Source: Chloroflexota bacterium
GTDB taxonomy: Bacteria; Chloroflexota; Anaerolineae; DUEN01
Length of the DNA: 62,655 nucleotides
Direction of reading: 5' to 3'
Assembly: GCA_013152435.1 (NCBI GenBank)
Contig: JAADGJ010000074.1
Location: 1-62,655, forward strand
Made by a program: the position numbers and the translations under genes. The notes beneath the pieces are model-generated. The model ran no database searches. It was not told the DNA's origin and was given only the letters and a program-made list of their open reading frames with translations. This document shows, one piece after another, positions 34,861 to 42,737 of the stretch (position 1 is the first letter of the stretch; every line of letters starts with the position of its first letter).

Positions 34861-36087
34861 TTGAATCGGGAGCAGTTTACCGCCGCGTTGCGCACAGCGC
34901 TTATGCAACTCGATGATCTGCAAAGCCTGCGCCGCAGCCCTCTCCTCACGATCCTCGCGGGCGATCGCAACGCGGCCAATCCCGTGAGCCTGCAAAGACT
35001 CCTGTTCAAGGAGATCGAGTCCCTGAAGCACGCCCCCGGGGTCCGCCCATCTCGCATGTATGAGATCCTGTACTATCGCTACGTGGAGCAAATCAGCCAA
35101 AAAGAGGTGGCCTACCAGCTCGGGATCAGCGTGCGCCAGCTTCGTCGCGAACAGGCGAACGCGATCGAATACCTGGCAGACCACCTGTGGAATCGGTACA
35201 ACCTGACTGAACGATCGTCTGAGGCTACACGAGAGGAAATCGCACCGTCGCCCTCCTCCGCCCAGGGGACGGGCTTGAACGAGGAGATCGCCTGGCTGCG
35301 CGACGGCTTTCGATCGGAGGCGAGTGTTCTCTCCGCCGAGCTGGCCGAAGCCCTCCGGGACGCCGCTATCCTGGCGAAACGATACGGGGTGACCCTGCGG
35401 CAAGCTCCGATCCCCGCCTTGCCCAAAGTGGCCGTGCCCCCCATGGCGCTGCGGCAGGCTCTGCTCACGGCTCTGACCGCCGTCATCCCCCCGACCACCG
35501 GGCTCTCCCTGGACATTCAGGTCGCATCATCGGAGACAGGGGCGACCATCACGCTTCAACAGGCGGCCATCCCCTCCAAGAGCCCCCCACAACCCAGCTA
35601 CGATCTGGCATCCCTGGATGTCGTCTCCACGCTGATCGCCCCCTTCGGCGGCCACGTGATCGCATCCGACATCCCGCCGCTGCGTGTCCAGATCGTTGTC
35701 CCCAAGGTGGGCAGCATCCCCGTGCTGGTGGTCGACGATAACCCGGACGCCCGTCAGCTTCTGGAACGCTACGCAGCCAACTCCCGCTTTCGCGTGATCG
35801 CCACGGCGGATTGTGCGCAAGTGGTGGCCCTCGCCCGGAAATTCGGGGTGCACGCCATCGTCCTGGACGTGATGATGCCCGGGGTGGATGGATGGGACAT
35901 CCTGGCCCAGCTGCGTCACCATCCGGACACCCAGAACATACCCATCATCGTCTGTACCATACTGCCGCAAGAGGAGCTGGCCAATCTGCTGGGAGCCACG
36001 GCCTTCATTCAGAAGCCCGTCAGCCAGCAGGCATTTCTGGAGGCTCTGGAGCGCGTGACGGCCACGCCGGAGCGAGGGAACGGCTGA
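34861..36087 (+). CDS. HTH - degenerate HATPase - receiver regulator
   Basis: A 408-residue regulator with an unusual order of domains. Residues 60-105 (YYRYVEQISQKEVAYQLGISVRQLRRE) form a sigma-region-4-like helix-turn-helix. Residues 150-280 resemble the DHp/HATPase core of histidine kinases (ALRQALLTALTAVIP ... GGHVIA), but the N-box asparagines are missing. Residues 287-400 are a receiver with DD in VLVVDDNPD, phosphoacceptor Asp in IVLDVMMPG and Lys in FIQKPVS. It probably binds DNA in response to phosphorylation. The TTG start has AAGGA ten bases upstream. Its 3' end overlaps the convergent kinase gene by 68 bp. Confidence 0.8.
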   Translation: MNREQFTAALRTALMQLDDLQSLRRSPLLTILAGDRNAANPVSLQRLLFKEIESLKHAPGVRPSRMYEILYYRYVEQISQKEVAYQLGISVRQLRREQANAIEYLADHLWNRYNLTERSSEATREEIAPSPSSAQGTGLNEEIAWLRDGFRSEASVLSAELAEALRDAAILAKRYGVTLRQAPIPALPKVAVPPMALRQALLTALTAVIPPTTGLSLDIQVASSETGATITLQQAAIPSKSPPQPSYDLASLDVVSTLIAPFGGHVIASDIPPLRVQIVVPKVGSIPVLVVDDNPDARQLLERYAANSRFRVIATADCAQVVALARKFGVHAIVLDVMMPGVDGWDILAQLRHHPDTQNIPIIVCTILPQEELANLLGATAFIQKPVSQQAFLEALERVTATPERGNG

Positions 36088-38269
36088 GCCCCATCGCGCA
36101 CATGAGGATATCCCGAGCGGACAATCCACCGGTCAGCTCGACCCGCAGACGACTCGCCACAACGGGTTCCCCCCACGGATCACGAGCGGACACGATCACC
36201 ACCGGGATGTGTCGAATCCGAGGGTCGGCGTTCTTCTCCTCCAGGACCTGATAGCCATCCCGGTCGGGCAGCCCCAGATCCAGGAACACGGCATCCGGCT
36301 GGCGCTCCCGCATCAGCGCCAGCGCATTCGCCCCATCGCCGGCGCGCAACGTCCGATATCCCCGGCCGGCGGAGGCGAGCTGACGTGCGATCAGGCGCGC
36401 CATGGTCTGGTCGTCCTCGACGATCAGGATGCTGCCACGCATGGGCGCCACCCGCTCGGCCGCGGCCAGAAGAGCCGCCCGGGTGACCGGCTTGACCAGA
36501 TAGTCGACCACGCTCAGACGCTCGCACGCCTCCATCTTCCCCGGTATGTAGCAACTCACGACCACCGTGCGGTCCGGCAGATCCACCAATCGCCGGATCA
36601 ACCCCCGGGTCTCCATTACCCGGGCATCGTTGATCAGAAGCACTTCCGGCGGATCCTCCACCAGCTCTCGCTCCGCCTCCTCCAGATCCCGCACGGCGAC
36701 GACATCCACTCCCTCGAAGAGGACGGGGGCCTGTCGGGAGAGCACCGGGTCCCGCTCCACGATCAGGAACCGGGGCTTCGGCTTGGGCAACTCCACCTGC
36801 GAACGCCGGAGGCGAGACTCATGAGCCGCATATGGGTTCACCCACCGTTTTGCCCCTGACAACACACGGCCGTTGGAGGGCTCATCTGGCCTCAATGGCA
36901 GGGAGAAGAAGAACGTGGTCCCCACCCCGGGCTCGCTCTCCAGCCACATCTTCCCGCCGTGCAGCTCCACCAGCCGTCTGCTGATGCTCAGCCCCAGACC
37001 GCTGCCGTCATGCGGCCTCTTGGTCGAGCCATCCAGTTGCTGGAAGGGCTCGAAGATGCGGTCCTGATCCTCCGGGCGGATCCCCGGTCCCGTATCCCGC
37101 ACACGGATCACGACGTAGTCCTGATCCATCGTCACGCCGACGGTGACGCCGCCCGTCTCGGTGAAGCGCCCCGCGTTGCTGAGGAGGTTCAGGATCACCT
37201 GACGAGCGCGCAGTCGATCGCAATACACCGCCGGCAGGCTCGACGGCAGGTCCACATCGAGATAAAGCCCCTTTGCGCGATAGAGCGGCGCCACCGCCTG
37301 GGCAGCCTCATCGATGATGCAGGAGAGGTCCGTCCACTCCCGGCTCAAGCTGAAGCGCCCCGCCTCGATCTGGCTCAAATCCAGCACATCGTTGATCAAT
37401 TGGGCCAGGTGCTGCGCGTTCCGATAGATCACCCCGATGTCCGACAGCAGGGCCTTGGGCAGCCGGGACCCATAAGTCGAAGGGGAATGGGCGATCATCT
37501 CGCTGAAGCCGATGATCATGTTGAGCGGGGTGCGCAGCTCATGGCTGACGTTGGCGACGAACTCCTCCTTGGCCCGTCGGGCCTCCTCGGCCTCCATCCG
37601 GCTGGCCCGCAGTAGCTCGTACAGGCGGCTCAGTTGGGCATACGCCTCGGCCAGGTCCTCGTTGGCCTGATTCAAGGCCAATCTGTGCTCGCGAGCCTCC
37701 TCCAACAGGGTGTGCGCCCGCTGATAGTACACGAACAGTCGCTCGAGGATCATCAACCGGGGGGCCTCGCTGATCCATCCCAACGCCCACGTGACCCCAA
37801 TCAGAAAGATCACGGCCACACTTTCCGTTGTGACCACATGCAGCGGGACTCCCAGCGGCCGCAGCAGGAGGGCGGCGATCATGGGGATGCCCACCAGTAC
37901 ACCCGCCCGCCATCCCAGAGCAAAGGTCGCCAAACTGACCGGCAGGAGGAACAAAGTGGCAGCCCCCGGCCCCGGCCACCAGAGCGTCGCCAGCCAGGTG
38001 GCTATCGCGACGCCTGCAACCAGCCCCACGATGCCCAGGCGGACGTTGATGCGAGAGAAGCCATAGCCAGCGATCAGGGCAGCGAACAAGAGCAATGCGA
38101 TCGGGGTCACCTGGTGGGGTTGTAAGAGCCAGCGATCCAGAGCGATGGGGAAGACTCCGCAGAGGGAGAGGAGCGCCCAAAGCCTCCAGAAGCTTTCATC
38201 CTTCAAATACTCCCACTCACGCTCTATCCGGCTGGCGGCATAACCATCGGAGGATCGAAACCATTTCAT
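36020..38269 (-). CDS. Membrane-bound hybrid histidine kinase with two receiver-like domains
   Basis: About 749 residues from the ATG at 38269 (GGAG seven bases upstream). The N-terminal 170 residues hold about six transmembrane helices, followed by a coiled coil, a HisKA domain with H243 in ANVSHELRTP, and a complete HATPase (NLLSNAGRF, DTGPGIRPEDQ, GSGLGLSISRRL). Two receiver folds follow. The second is normal (VEDD, VFLDLGLP). In the first the acidic pair reads ERD and the phosphoacceptor position is Asn (LLINDARV), although the Lys (YLVKPVT) is kept, so it looks like a pseudo-receiver. The gene is convergent with the receiver regulator and is a likely partner for it. Signal unknown. Confidence 0.88.
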   Translation of the reverse strand: MKWFRSSDGYAASRIEREWEYLKDESFWRLWALLSLCGVFPIALDRWLLQPHQVTPIALLLFAALIAGYGFSRINVRLGIVGLVAGVAIATWLATLWWPGPGAATLFLLPVSLATFALGWRAGVLVGIPMIAALLLRPLGVPLHVVTTESVAVIFLIGVTWALGWISEAPRLMILERLFVYYQRAHTLLEEAREHRLALNQANEDLAEAYAQLSRLYELLRASRMEAEEARRAKEEFVANVSHELRTPLNMIIGFSEMIAHSPSTYGSRLPKALLSDIGVIYRNAQHLAQLINDVLDLSQIEAGRFSLSREWTDLSCIIDEAAQAVAPLYRAKGLYLDVDLPSSLPAVYCDRLRARQVILNLLSNAGRFTETGGVTVGVTMDQDYVVIRVRDTGPGIRPEDQDRIFEPFQQLDGSTKRPHDGSGLGLSISRRLVELHGGKMWLESEPGVGTTFFFSLPLRPDEPSNGRVLSGAKRWVNPYAAHESRLRRSQVELPKPKPRFLIVERDPVLSRQAPVLFEGVDVVAVRDLEEAERELVEDPPEVLLINDARVMETRGLIRRLVDLPDRTVVVSCYIPGKMEACERLSVVDYLVKPVTRAALLAAAERVAPMRGSILIVEDDQTMARLIARQLASAGRGYRTLRAGDGANALALMRERQPDAVFLDLGLPDRDGYQVLEEKNADPRIRHIPVVIVSARDPWGEPVVASRLRVELTGGLSARDILMCAMGLSRSLAPAWPSRAPEPPEMPAG

Positions 38270-38404
38270 CGCCCCGCTCCATGAGCACGCCTGTTGATCG
38301 CCTGCAGCGATCTGAACCCTTCCCGCCTGAGAAGATTGTACCCAACCAGATGGCAATTGGGAAGTTCCCAAGTCCAGGGCCTTTTCAAAGTCCAGCATTC
38401 ATAC

Positions 38405-38413
38405 ATATTAGCA
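38405..38413 (-). promoter_or_regulatory. Extended -10 promoter of the histidine kinase
   Basis: TGCTAATAT on the minus strand (TGn plus TAATAT at 38410-38405) without a clear -35. It would give a leader of about 130 nt before the ATG at 38269. Confidence 0.35.
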
Positions 38414-38588
38414 CACGTGACACTCACAGGGACAAGGATTGTCTCGCTCCATCTCGATTTCCACCGCTGACCTTGAAAGAGCCCTGTCTCCATCCCCCCG
38501 TCCACCTGAATCAGACCGGGGGAGAGGAGTGAGAAGCTGAGAGGAATTCCCCCCTCCTTTTGGACACACCACCACAGCGGCGATATAT

Positions 38589-38616
38589 TTGACACCGCGG
38601 CCCGGTTGCATACAAT
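38589..38616 (+). promoter_or_regulatory. Strong promoter of the moxR leader
   Basis: Perfect TTGACA at 38589-38594, 16 bp, TACAAT at 38611-38616. It is among the best promoters in the window; the predicted transcript start is near 38623. Confidence 0.75.
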
Positions 38617-38622
38617 GGAGTT

Positions 38623-38712
38623 GTGGAATTCGCGCGATGAGGCTCGTGCCAACGATTGCTCGGCGGTGGATAGCCTCTACCCACGAGAACGGCGAGTGGT
38701 AGGGGCTTTTTT
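38623..38712 (+). ncRNA. Attenuator-like leader RNA or small RNA before moxR
   Basis: A predicted 90-nt transcript starts behind the strong promoter and ends in a hairpin, AGCCTCTACCCAC / GTGGTAGGGGCT (38672-38684 and 38696-38707), followed by six T. Upstream, GAGGCT (38639-38644) can pair with AGCCTC in the 5' arm of that stem, and the overlapping CTCGTG (38643-38648) can pair with CACGAG (38682-38687). Both pairings exclude the terminator. This gives a typical two-state attenuator 44 nt before the moxR start. It may instead be a free small RNA. No known riboswitch core was recognised. Confidence 0.55.
38672..38712 (+). terminator. Rho-independent terminator in the moxR leader
   Basis: A stem of about 12 bp with one mismatch and one bulge, an 11-nt loop, and a T6 run at 38707-38712. 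It lies between promoter and coding region and would stop most transcripts unless opened. Confidence 0.75.
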
Positions 38713-38756
38713 GTTGTGGCCCCGCCATCTCTCATGGGCTTAAGGGAAGTGAAGGG

Positions 38757-39746
38757 ATGTGTGCCTTGACGGATATCACGATGGTAGGAGAGATCGCCCG
38801 AGCTGTGCGGGAAAACGTCAACCGGGTGATCGTCGGCAAGGAAGATGTGATCGATTTGCTCCTGGTGGCGCTCTTCTGCGAGGGCCATGTGCTATTGGAG
38901 GACGTGCCCGGCATCGGGAAAACCACCCTGGCCAAGACCCTGGCTCGTTCGCTGGGATGCACCTTTCAGCGCATCCAGTTCACCCCCGACCTGCTCCCCT
39001 CCGACATCACCGGCGTAAGCGTTTTCAACCAGAAGACCGGTGAGTTCGAATACCGCCCGGGCCCCATCATGGCCCAGATCGTGCTGGCCGATGAGATCAA
39101 CCGGGCCGGGCCGCGCACCCAGTCGGCGCTGCTGGAGGCCATGGAGGAACGCCAGGTAACGGTGGACGGCGTCACCCGCCCCCTGCCCCGCCCGTTCCTG
39201 GTGCTGGCCACCCAGAACCCCGTGGAGCTGGAGGGCACCTTCCCGTTGCCCGAGGCCCAGGTGGATCGATTCCTGCTGCGCGTGGCGCTGGGCTATCCGG
39301 AGCGAGAGGAGGAACGGCAGATCCTGCACCGTTTCCAGACGGACAACCCGCTGGATCACATCGAGCCGGTGGTATCGGCCGAACAGATCCAGGAGGCCGG
39401 CAGGTTATGTCGACAGGTCTACGTGCATCCCGCCCTGGAGGACTACCTGCTCGACCTGGTGCGCGCCTCCCGGACCGATCCCGCCATCACGCTGGGGGCA
39501 AGCCCGCGCGGCAGCCTGGCGCTCCATCGCACAAGCCAGGCGCTGGCCGCCATTCAGGGGCGCGACTACGTAATCCCCGATGACATCAAACGGCTGACGA
39601 TCCCCGTATTGGCCCATCGATTGATCCTCAGCCCGGATGCCCGACTGCGCGGCCGATCGGCTCAGGAGATCATCGGCGAGTTGATCGAGCGCGTGCCCGT
39701 GCCGGTGGAGGAGATCTGGCAGGAGCAGGAGGAAACCGCCTCATGA
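38757..39746 (+). CDS. MoxR-family AAA+ ATPase
   Basis: AAA+ chaperone-like ATPase of the MoxR family, 329 residues. Walker A is DVPGIGKTT (residues 49-57), Walker B is [14 protein letters not shown], sensor 1 is LATQNPVE, and the lid has [16 protein letters not shown]. MoxR proteins typically help mature or activate metal or multi-subunit complexes and are often paired with DUF58, VWA and transglutaminase proteins. Here only a DUF4129 membrane protein follows. AAGGGA nine bases upstream supports the ATG at 38757. Expression is probably controlled by the leader hairpin. Confidence 0.93.
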   Translation: MCALTDITMVGEIARAVRENVNRVIVGKEDVIDLLLVALFCEGHVLLEDVPGIGKTTLAKTLARSLGCTFQRIQFTPDLLPSDITGVSVFNQKTGEFEYRPGPIMAQIVLADEINRAGPRTQSALLEAMEERQVTVDGVTRPLPRPFLVLATQNPVELEGTFPLPEAQVDRFLLRVALGYPEREEERQILHRFQTDNPLDHIEPVVSAEQIQEAGRLCRQVYVHPALEDYLLDLVRASRTDPAITLGASPRGSLALHRTSQALAAIQGRDYVIPDDIKRLTIPVLAHRLILSPDARLRGRSAQEIIGELIERVPVPVEEIWQEQEETAS

Positions 39747-39828
39747 CCCGACGCCTTTCGGGGAGCGAAACGGAGCGCATCCCGCCGCCGAGCGCCACCT
39801 CGCGATCTCAACGTGGACAAGGCCTGGC

Positions 39829-41343
39829 ATGAACTGGCGTCGCTGGCATTGGCTGAACGACATCACGTTGCCGCTCCTGACGGCGATCCTACGGCTCTGT
39901 TGGATGTGGCCGTGGCTGCAGCTCATCCAGCGCTGGCTGACACCATCGTATCAGGGGAACCTGCTATCGCCCTGGCAGATCATCGGGCTTCTGCTGGGCG
40001 GCATGGCGATGACGCGCTGGGTGCTGGGGCGATCCTGGAGCATCGCTCGGGCTCGCGCATGGATCGCCGGCACGGGGATCGGGATCATCTTCGGCCTGCT
40101 GTGGTGGCTGTTCGCTCGCGCAGGATACGCGCTCTGGGACGTGCGCTGGCTGATCGCGCTGGGGCGGATGCTAAGCCACTGGCAGGTGGAGGTGCCCCCA
40201 CCCCTCATCACGCTGCTGGCAGCCGCGTACCTGTGGCTACGCGGCGTGCTGGACGGCCGGCTTCCCCCCACCCACGAGCGCGTGTGGGGTACGTTCGCCT
40301 CCGGCTTCCTGATCCTGGCGCTCCTCCTGCTGGTTGGCTCGTCTGATCCCAACGGATTGCCCGCCGGCACGGAACAATGGATGCTGGCCTTTTTCGCCGT
40401 GGGCATGGCCGCGCTGGCTCTCTCCAGCCTGGAAGTCGCGCGCCAGACCGGTCGAGGGGACGCCGAGAAGCAACCCCGCCTCAGCCGATATTGGCTGGTC
40501 AGCGTCCTCTCCGTCATCGTCGCGCTGCTGGGAGTCGGGCTGCTGTTGAGCGCCCTCGTCACACCGGAGGCCATCGCCCGGGCGTTCGGCTGGTCCTCCG
40601 CCCTGTTGCGGATCCTGGGGATGGTGCTGTACTACACCGTGTTCGCCGTCGCCTACGTGGTCTTCCTGGTCCTGACCCCGCTTATCCACTGGCTCCAGTC
40701 GCTGGTCAGTTCGGCCCCTCGCAACGAGCCATTACAGATGCCCGACTTTCAAAAGCAGCTGGAGGAGATCTCACGGAATCCAGGCCCTACCCTCCCACCT
40801 GCTATCGGCGAGACGGCGCGCTGGTTCGGCGTGATCGGGCTCATCGTGGCGATCGCCCTGGCCTTCGCTCTGGCCCTACGCCGCTTCTGGGGGAACGAGG
40901 CGGAGGAGGTCGAGGAAACGCGTGAACTGATCCTATCGCGGGATCTACTGGGAGAGCAGCTCTCCGCCCTGTGGAGAGGGTGGGTAGACCGCCTTCGCTG
41001 GGCACCCCGGAAGGCGCTGAGCCCATTTCTGCCCCTGGACGGCGAGCCCCAGACGCGCCGCGTGATCCGGGCGCTCTATCAGGCGCTGTTGATGGCCGCC
41101 AAGGAGCGCGGGCTCCCTCGCCTGCGGGGTCAGACACCCGTTGAATACGCGCAGGCGCTCAGCGCGGCGGTGCCGGACTCCGGAGAGCCGCTGAGCGTGA
41201 TCACGCAGGGATACATCCAGGCCCGTTACGACCTGGAGCCGCCCTCCGCAGAGCGGGCGGAAGAGGTCCGGAGGGCCTGGGAGCGATTGCGAGCGACCCT
41301 GGAGGCATGGCACGATGGCACATCTCCAGAATCGGACGCATAG
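39829..41343 (+). CDS. DUF4129-type multi-pass membrane protein
   Basis: A 504-residue protein with about nine hydrophobic segments in the first 330 residues and a cytoplasmic C-terminal region. The end (RRVIRALYQALLMAAKERGLPR ... TPVEYAQAL ... ITQGYIQARYDLEPPSAERAEEVRRAWERL) matches the DUF4129 domain that is often fused to or next to transglutaminase-like proteins in MoxR clusters. The transglutaminase and DUF58 members usually seen are missing here. It follows the MoxR gene by 82 bp. Its function is unknown; a cell-envelope assembly role is likely from context. Confidence 0.78.
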   Translation: MNWRRWHWLNDITLPLLTAILRLCWMWPWLQLIQRWLTPSYQGNLLSPWQIIGLLLGGMAMTRWVLGRSWSIARARAWIAGTGIGIIFGLLWWLFARAGYALWDVRWLIALGRMLSHWQVEVPPPLITLLAAAYLWLRGVLDGRLPPTHERVWGTFASGFLILALLLLVGSSDPNGLPAGTEQWMLAFFAVGMAALALSSLEVARQTGRGDAEKQPRLSRYWLVSVLSVIVALLGVGLLLSALVTPEAIARAFGWSSALLRILGMVLYYTVFAVAYVVFLVLTPLIHWLQSLVSSAPRNEPLQMPDFQKQLEEISRNPGPTLPPAIGETARWFGVIGLIVAIALAFALALRRFWGNEAEEVEETRELILSRDLLGEQLSALWRGWVDRLRWAPRKALSPFLPLDGEPQTRRVIRALYQALLMAAKERGLPRLRGQTPVEYAQALSAAVPDSGEPLSVITQGYIQARYDLEPPSAERAEEVRRAWERLRATLEAWHDGTSPESDA

Positions 41344-41503
41344 CGCTCCCCGCCCGGGCGGGACGCGGACACGATATGCGAAAGACCCCACGAGGATGTG
41401 GGGAAGGACATCACGCGAATAGCCCGACGGCTTCACCGGCCGGACGGAGACCCTGCCGGGGCCGTAAGTCGCCGGATACGCAGACCGATACGAGGAAGAG
41501 AGC

Positions 41504-42364
41504 ATGGCAGCACTGCTGGTCATCGTACAGCTGATCTTTTTGGAGGGCATCCTCTCCCTGGACAACGCAGCCGTTCTGGGGGCGATGGCGGCCTCGCTAC
41601 CGGCCGACCGCTCCGTCCCCTGGCCCAAATGGATGGCCCCGTTTGGCCATCGCCTGGACCGGCTGTTGGGCCCCCAGCGACAGGCAGCCCTGAGGGTGGG
41701 GCTGTTCGGAGCGTACGCCGGGCGGACCCTCATGCTGGTGCTGGCGGCGTGGGTGGTGCAGAACCCCTGGCTGAAGCTGGTTGGCGCCCTGTACCTGCTC
41801 AAGCTGGCAGCGGAACACCTGAGCCAGCCAAGCCATGAGTCCGAGTCCGGCGCCCCCCAGCCGAAGGACGGCCGCTTCTGGCGCGTCGTGCTGTCCATCG
41901 AGCTGGCCGATCTGGCCTTCAGCCTGGACAACGTGGTGGCGGCCGTGGCCCTGTCCCGCCATCTGGCCATCGTGATCCTGGGCGTGGCCATCGGCATCCT
42001 CACCATGCGCTTTGCCGCCGGCATCTTCGCCAACCTGGTCACCCGGGAGCCGATCCTGGCGCCGACGGCGTTCATCCTGATCCTGAACATCAGCGTCGAG
42101 CTGCTGTTGGAGGACTTCGCCGGAGCGCACTTTGGCGACCTCACCAAGTTCGCCATCTCCGCCGGTACCATCGCGCTGGCGCTGCTCTACGCGCACTGGT
42201 CGGTCATGCACGTCATCGATCCGCTACTGCGGGCGGCGAAGTGGGTGCTAGGCCTGGTGAACAAGATCATGGATGGGATCTTCTACCCGTTCAAGCTGGT
42301 GCTGATGGGGATCGCATCCCTCACATCCGGGACGGTCAGCCGCGTCCACCCGCCCGCCGGCTGA
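41504..42364 (+). CDS. TerC-family membrane protein (probable manganese exporter)
   Basis: A 286-residue integral membrane protein of the TerC family with about seven transmembrane helices. Both family signatures with conserved acidic residues are present: ILSLDNAAVLGAM and DLAFSLDNVVAA. Bacterial relatives (Alx, YkoY, MeeF/MeeY) export manganese and help metallate secreted proteins. GAGGAAGAG precedes the ATG. The 160-bp leader contains a CCCCAC/GTGGGG hairpin but no manganese riboswitch core that I can trace. A long GGCCCCGG hairpin follows the gene. Confidence 0.88.
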   Translation: MAALLVIVQLIFLEGILSLDNAAVLGAMAASLPADRSVPWPKWMAPFGHRLDRLLGPQRQAALRVGLFGAYAGRTLMLVLAAWVVQNPWLKLVGALYLLKLAAEHLSQPSHESESGAPQPKDGRFWRVVLSIELADLAFSLDNVVAAVALSRHLAIVILGVAIGILTMRFAAGIFANLVTREPILAPTAFILILNISVELLLEDFAGAHFGDLTKFAISAGTIALALLYAHWSVMHVIDPLLRAAKWVLGLVNKIMDGIFYPFKLVLMGIASLTSGTVSRVHPPAG

Positions 42365-42409
42365 CACCGAGCGCCGAGACACAGCCTGATCCATTCCAAC
42401 GACCCCCAG

Positions 42410-42438
42410 GGCCCCGGAATCTGCGAGATCCCGGGGCC
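42410..42438 (+). terminator. Strong hairpin after terC
   Basis: GGCCCCGG / CCGGGGCC with an inner ATCT-GCG-AGAT stem-loop. No T tract follows, so it may be a Rho-assisted stop or an mRNA 3'-end stabiliser. The rest of the 373-bp gap (42365-42737) holds only the next promoter. Confidence 0.5.
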
Positions 42439-42626
42439 TGATCATGCACCCGACGTGGTGGAAGCCCCGCGGAACGGCCCATGATGCCCACTCCGCTGCG
42501 CCCCTCCATGCAGGTGATACACGGGAGCACCACCCGCCATGACATGGGAATCGCCGTGTCGATTCCGACCCGTTCGCATGCGACAGCGTTTCCACGGAAA
42601 GGGCCCGTTGCCAACGCCGCGCTTGC

Positions 42627-42659
42627 TTGCGCCCACCCACCGCCCTGCTATAATGCAGG
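42627..42659 (+). promoter_or_regulatory. Promoter of the CHAT gene, -10 framed by an inverted repeat
   Basis: TTGCGC (42627-42632), 16 bp, TATAAT (42649-42654) with an upstream TG (extended -10). The -10 is exactly framed by CCTGC and GCAGG (CCTGCTATAATGCAGG, 42644-42659), so a repressor dimer could sit on it. Confidence 0.6.
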
Positions 42660-42737
42660 CCGACGGCACATCTCCCGAGCACTGCCCGAGAAGATCCCCT
42701 TCCGGTGAAATGCCCTTCACCTCACAGGAGTGTGACG

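Noticed and set aside
38623-38712. Small SRP RNA, 6S RNA or a tRNA in the leader before moxR
   Set aside because: The GGAAG-type SRP tetraloop region, the 6S bubble and a tRNA cloverleaf with T-loop are all missing, so I kept it as an unclassified leader.
41344-41503. yybP-ykoY manganese riboswitch before the TerC gene
   Set aside because: TerC-family genes often carry it and GAGACC is present, but I could not trace the paired GGGGAGUA-type region or a closing P1 stem. A covariance-model search would decide.
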